Part shown: piece after piece, positions 58,681 through 64,000 of the stretch | Position numbering within the stretch: position 1 is the stretch's first letter | Layout: each line of letters starts with the position of its first letter | Assembly (NCBI RefSeq): GCF_027942865.1 | Contig: NC_134511.1 | Location: forward strand, 27,885,390 to 27,949,389 | Length of the DNA: 64,000 nucleotides | Direction: 5' to 3' | Source: Odontesthes bonariensis | Lineage: Eukaryota; Chordata; Actinopteri; Atheriniformes; Atherinopsidae | Position numbers and translations under genes: made by a program | Notes under the pieces: generated by a model | The model's database searches: none | What the model saw: the letters and a program-made list of their open reading frames with translations, nothing else | What the model was told of the DNA's origin: nothing

Positions 58681-60802
58681 ACACACACGTGCAACACACA
58701 CGCAGAAAGAAAAAAAATACCCGAATTTTCTAGGATTACAAATATAAAAAGCAAAATCTCCTAACCTCCGAGCAGAAACCTATATAACTCATCAATCTGA
58801 TTGATTTGATGTGGATCATTATTGTAGCATTGTATTAAAAGTGAGTAGCCTAATAGCACCTCATGGGTGTGGCAATTAGGTGTTAAAGAAACTGTTGCAA
58901 CCCCCTCCACACTTCTTTTATCTTTTGTAAGGTCCCACTTCCAACTCATGTTAAATGAGCCCAAGATACATTAAAAAGACAAAAGTTTTGTGTCTTAACT
59001 TAATTTAATATGCAGTCAACTTCCCATGATGAGCTGGACATTGTCTTTCCTATGCTTTTGAGAGGAATAAGTTTACACAGGAGAAGAAAAGAGAAGGGAA
59101 GAGAAGAGAAGAGGCTGATGTATCAATAATGGGTGTGTATTTACATAGCTGCTGGGTTCAGATGAGGCATAGTTTGTGAAAACAGCGTAACATGAAGCTT
59201 CAAGTGCTTCCATCTTGCCCTTCTCACGTTCTCTTGACCTTACCACTGCTGTCACCCCTGTCAAGTGCAATAAAATTGTTGATTGTAGTAGTTAGGCAGC
59301 TCTGACATGTTGATCTGCTTTCAACTGCCTAGCAGGAGCCAGCAGCTACTAATTCAACTTGTTGATGTCATCTCTTACAGTTAGTCACTGTCAGTCCATC
59401 AATCAGTATTCCTCTTGAGTCACAACAATCAGTACTGTTTTAATTAGAACCCTAAAGAGACAGTTATTTGTGTGTTTATTTTACACTAAGATACAGGGAC
59501 CATCAAGTGTGTTTGTTTGCAATAGATATACAGCTGGTTATCAAAAGACTATGACAATATATGATGCCATTTACATTTAGAAAACTTGCATTGACTACCA
59601 GGCAAGTAAATAAAAACTACACAAATGTACGAATAGAAACATTAGGAACCAATTCCATTAATGAGGCGTTTGATTGGTCTCAAATTCATACTATGGCAAT
59701 GGATGGAGCCAGATACAATATGAAACAAGATGGAGTCCAGAAACAAATAGCATTAACCCAATGAGCACAGATCTCAACATCAAAGATTACATACAGAGAG
59801 AGAACAAAATGGGTCAAACTAAACCCGCAAAAGAACTGTGAACTTGAACAACTTGGCTGCCAAGCACCAAGACAAGTTGTCCTGAGAGGTAAATTGAATT
59901 TTATGTCGAAATGATTTCATGGAGGCACCACAATGTCCTTTTTAAGTTCAGTTAAGTTAACTATTTCAAGTTAAGGGTACGGTTATATTTAGGTTTGTGT
60001 AGGTGTTAGAGTTAGGCTTTTAAGTGTAGTGTTTAAGGGTTTGCATACATACTAAACATACCAACTTACTGTTTTCATGCAGGCAGACATACATATCATA
60101 CTGTGAGGTAACCTTATTTGAACTAATGCAGCTCTGGTTAAATTCTGGTTAAAAAGGTTTGTATGTGTGATAAACATTGAAAAAAAAATTGAGAATAAAA
60201 TCTTATTTTACATGTTACTTTCACACGCCTCTTATCCTGAATGTATATTTTTGTCTGCACCATATCAATAACTGTCTCACGTATCTCTCCTGTTCCTGTA
60301 ATATTTGCTATAAAAGCTGCCAGGTTTTCCATCACAATCAAGAGGGGCATGACCACATCAGCCCCATTCTAGCTGCTTTACCCTGACTCCTATGTTTAAC
60401 AAAAGATTTCAAGATAATATTGGTTATCATTAGGGGTTTTCAAGACCTCCTGATTACCCTACTGATCATACTGTACCATTTGAGTCTGAGAGAAGTTTCA
60501 GAGCAGGTTAGGTCTGTAATCTGTTCTGGAGACCTGTGTTTGTCAGAGATCCTAAAGACTGGAACTGTCTTACCTGAGGTCACCAGGCTGGCTGATGCCT
60601 TTAACGATTTTAATAATCAATCAATATAACTTCTTATTTATCATGTGATCCTGGCCCTTGTTGCCCTGTGGTGGAATACACTTGAGCTTGAGTTTTGAAA
60701 AGTGAACTACGAAGGAATATGAGTATTAACATTAATGTGACATGTGTATACAGTCTTTGGTTCAGACATGTTGCCAATATGTTACAGTTTTCCTCTATTG
60801 GT
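58681..60802. other. Intergenic DNA without recognised features
   Basis: Between fgf17 and the right-hand transposon. Contains a purine run at 59085-59112 (GAGAAG repeats). No gene or complete transposon recognised. Confidence 0.45.
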
Positions 60803-63800
60803 TTGGCTCATTTCTTGAAACAGAAATTACATTATCAAAATAACATGGACAAATCTCCAAACCACCTCGCAATTGTTCACAACAGAATGGCATTTCTCAT
60901 TGCTTTCATCAAATTGCAATTGTCTTAATACATGTGTCAATTGTTTCAGTGCATCTCTGCAAAAGATTGAGTACAAGTAGCCTACAGTTTGCACAGTTTG
61001 CCTACATTTAGCACATTTTCCAAGTGAATAGATTTTGGTGATCTGAACTGATTAGTTGATTCTTGGTCTAATGGTTCTTCTATCCAAAATATGTCAGCAT
61101 GATTTCATTGTATAAGTCATCACATGCACAATAATCTGTTCAATTGTCAAAATGGGCCAAGAACATGATACCATCAATATAGAATCTCATGTAACATTTG
61201 ATAAATTCATGACAGTAATTGACAATCAGGTGAAACTAGAACTTTACTAACGAAGAAGGAGTTTCAAGCACCTCAGGTGACCAATCAAATGGTAGGCATA
61301 ATTAGTTACCTGACAGATGCTGTCCATGATTGTGAGTGCTGCCAAACATGTAGGCCTATATAAAGAGCTTGACCAGGACCAATTTCTGAACATGGAGGCA
61401 CCAGGCCAAGCAAATGAACAAGGGCAAGTTCCTGAAGAAGAAGAAGAAGAAGAGGAGGAGTGAGGATGCGTGGTGGTGGAATAGGGGGAAGAGGCCGAGT
61501 AGCACGAAGACACCGTGGTGTCCCAGATGAAATTCGGGCCACAATTATAGATCATGTCATCAACCATCGCCTCACAATGGCGGAGGCAGGTCGCAGAGTG
61601 CAGCCTAATGTGCCTCGCTCTACAGTCTCCTCCATCATACAAACCTTTCGCAGGAACAGGTATGTACTTGCTCAATTACGGAATTGTATGATGTACAGCA
61701 CACTGTTTAGAGTAATATTCCAGTCACTGTGCAGTGATGCATTATAGTTGTGGTTACTGTAAGCACTACAGTACATGTAAAACAACAATACAATTACATT
61801 GGTAACTCATTCTGCAAGAAAAACACAAGGCATACAAATACGAATTGTACTGTACAGTACAGTAATACAGAGTTGTCCTTTGGATTCTATATCTAGGATT
61901 GCATGACAACCTCGCATGGGTGGCAGAGGAAAACTTCTCAGTGATCAACAAGAACAAGAGATCTGCAACATGGTGTTGGCAAATAATGCCATCACATTGA
62001 GACGGATCCGCACTGCCATTATTGAAGACAATGCCATATTCCACAATATCAACTCCATAAGCATCTCCACAATAGACCGGACATTGAAGAAGCATCACAT
62101 GACCATGAAACAAATTTACAGGGTACCCTTTGAGAGGAACTCTGATAGAGTGAAAGAGCTACGGTACCAGTATGTAGAAGTAAGTCAGTTAGTGCTTTTC
62201 TATCATCATAACCTTAACAGTAAGTAGTGGTTCCTAAACTTTTTGGGCTTCTGTTCCCCCTTTACCTGATTTCAGATTTCCAAGTATTTGCTTTACTGTA
62301 TCTGACATCAACATTTTGGCTAAAAACTGCAGCAGAAAACTACAGTTTACTGTATGATACAATTATCATTATAATCCTTATATTGAAAGGGGTCAAGGAG
62401 CTGCAATTACTGTAATGTCTCCCAAGTACAGTAGCCTACTGTAATACATACAACATTTCAGTACAGTAAATCTTCAGTATTTCCCTCTCCTTTCTTTCAA
62501 ATACCCCCTGCAGTACCTCTGTGTAGGTCTATCCCTAGATACATATAGGATAGTCAAGGCAAGGCAAAATTTATTTACAGTATATAGCACATTTCATGCT
62601 TAGAAGCAGTTCAGTGTGCTTTACAGAGTAAAAGAAGTAAATAAAAACAGTGTGTGAAAACAGCTAAAAAGCACATGATGGGTACATGTAATTTTTTTAC
62701 TCTAACTATTGCAGAGAATAATGGGATTGGAAGCAAATGAGACCCCTCACATCCTCGCGTTTGTAGATGAAGCCGGCTTCAACCTAGCCAAGGGGCGAAG
62801 ACGTGGCCGCAACATTATTGGCCACCGGGCCACGGTGGATGTTCCAGGCCAGCGAGGGGGCAATATAACTATGTGTGCTGCCATTTCTGAGAATGGTGTG
62901 GCCACTCACATCCCCACTCTTGGCCCATACGACACACAGAAGCTCCTCTTCTTCTTGGACCACCTTTATACTAATTTGGTCCCTGAATATGAGCGAGGTC
63001 TTCTTGAGTCTCACCTACCACGCTACGTGATTGTGTGGGACAATGTCAACTTCCATCATGGTCCACTCATCAGGGCTTGGTTCACTATGCATCCAAGAAT
63101 GATGATGGAGTTGCTCCCACCTTATTCCCCTTTCCTTAATCCTATTGAGGAGTTTTGCTCTGCTTGGAGGTGGAGAGTGTGTGAGCATCATGCTCAAGAC
63201 CAAAGATCCCTGCTCCAATGCAATGGACGCTGCATGTTTAGACATTACAGGAGATCAGTGTAGGGGATGGTTGCGGCATGCATGGCGTTTCTTCCCGCGT
63301 TGCATTGCAAGGGAAAATATACGTTGCGATGTTGATGAGAATCTGTGGCCAGACAGACAGCAACGTCTGGACGGCCAGGAGGGGGAGGACAATGGTCATG
63401 AGGGAGGGGCGGAGGAGGGTGAGGGTGAGGGTGAGCGGGAGGGGGATGACAGCGACCAGTAAAGTGTTGCTATAGTGTTTTCTGTAAGATGCAGATTTAT
63501 TTACAGTACTGTAGGCCACATAATTTTGCTTGGTTTTTGTTTGTGTTTATATTACAGTATATTTGTGCTATGTATATTTTTCTTCTTCTACAAAACTATA
63601 CTGAATGGAAGTTACGTACTTCACAGTATTTGTGTGAATAAAAATGGTTGGTATGAGTGTATTGTGTGTGCTTTGAGGCTACTCTTACTGTGAAACTTTT
63701 TTCCTTCAGTTTTATATACTATTGTATACAGTTAGGTAGTCCTATGCCATAGTGACAAAACATCTAAACATTTTGACTTGTAGTGCTCACACAATGCCAA

Positions 63801-64000
63801 AAGGACAATGCATTTTGGGGGCACTGACTATTTGAATGAGAAAGAAACTTCATTTTGACACATGGGTGAACTGTTTAGGGGGAGATATGAGCTTTTGCTG
63901 GTGAATCATGGTGTTTTGCTGAACCATTCAGTTTAGTTTTGCAAAAAGTACCAAAGAGTGTTGAAAACGTCCGGTCTGTTTCAAGAAATGAGTGCCAATT
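60803..64000 (+). mobile_element. IS630/Tc1/mariner-type transposon with introns, reaches window edge
   Basis: TTGGCTCATTTCTTGAAACAG at 60803-60823 is inverted at 63976-63998 (CTGTTTCAAGAAATGAGTGCC), so both terminal repeats are in view, differing by a two-base gap. The transposase gene lies between them. The element may extend a few bases past 64000. Confidence 0.72.
61466..63462 (+). pseudogene. DDE-type (IS630/Tc1-like) transposase gene, 3 exons, lightly broken
   Basis: Exons 61466-61659, 61927-62179 and 62715-63462 join with phases 2 and 0. Exon 1 gives an HTH domain (GVPDEIRATIIDHVINHRLT, EAGRRVQPNVPRSTV), exon 2 continues GKLLSDQQEQEICNMV and ISTIDRTLKKH. Exon 3 has the catalytic core: FVDEAGFNLAKGRRRGRN, RYVIVWDNVNFHH and PPYSPFLNPIEEF. 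Asp, Asp and Glu are all present, with about 35 residues between the last two. A one-base shift near 63213 breaks the frame before CRGWLRHAWRFFPRCIAREN. A second shift separates an upstream acidic start (ATG 61392). Otherwise well preserved. Confidence 0.8.

Noticed and set aside
63278-63475. Extra frame at the end of the right-hand transposon
   Set aside because: A shadow of the transposase C-terminus and its Glu/Gly-rich tail.

Overview
The window is vertebrate nuclear DNA, almost certainly from a teleost fish. Genes are split into short exons with GT/AG introns, the proteins are vertebrate, and introns and intergenic DNA are packed with fish-type repeats (PIF/Harbinger, hAT, Tc1/mariner, L2, R2/R4-like LINEs, LTR pieces). 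No prokaryotic or viral gene set, CRISPR array, rRNA or tRNA gene was seen. All identifications rest on reading the sequence and remembered family features; no search was run.

Three cellular genes lie on the minus strand, head to tail. (1) fgf17, 58201 down to 53996: five coding exons, 214 aa, all splice phases agree. (2) fkbp15, 53371 down to 18143: 29 coding exons, 3585 nt, 1194 aa, every phase agrees. It encodes an N-terminal leader, a WH1-like domain, an FKBP domain, a long coiled coil and an acidic tail ending in a conserved terminal motif. (3) A smaller gene, about 16890 down to about 13000, resembling C9orf43; exons 2-5 chain in phase, and an RFX X-box-like palindrome lies at its likely promoter. 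The 3' end of this gene is unresolved.

Layout: 1-11500 is repeats (a Tc1 relic split by a Harbinger-type element, an LTR element holding a TTAA-type MITE that holds a hAT MITE, a Harbinger element with an intact MYB/SANT gene, and several MITEs). 11500-18142 holds the C9orf43-like gene. 18143-53371 is fkbp15, whose introns hold most repeats. 53996-58201 is fgf17. 58700-60800 is quiet intergenic DNA. 60803-64000 is an intron-containing IS630/Tc1/mariner-type element that reaches the right edge.

The most unusual content is the layering of mobile elements. In fkbp15 intron 17 one Tc1-type transposon (35207-42221) is split by LINEs, one of which is split by another LINE that is itself split by a Harbinger element. 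In intron 12 a Harbinger relic holds a hAT element that holds a small MITE. Target-site duplications are readable for most insertions, and one insertion has its paralogous empty site in the same window.
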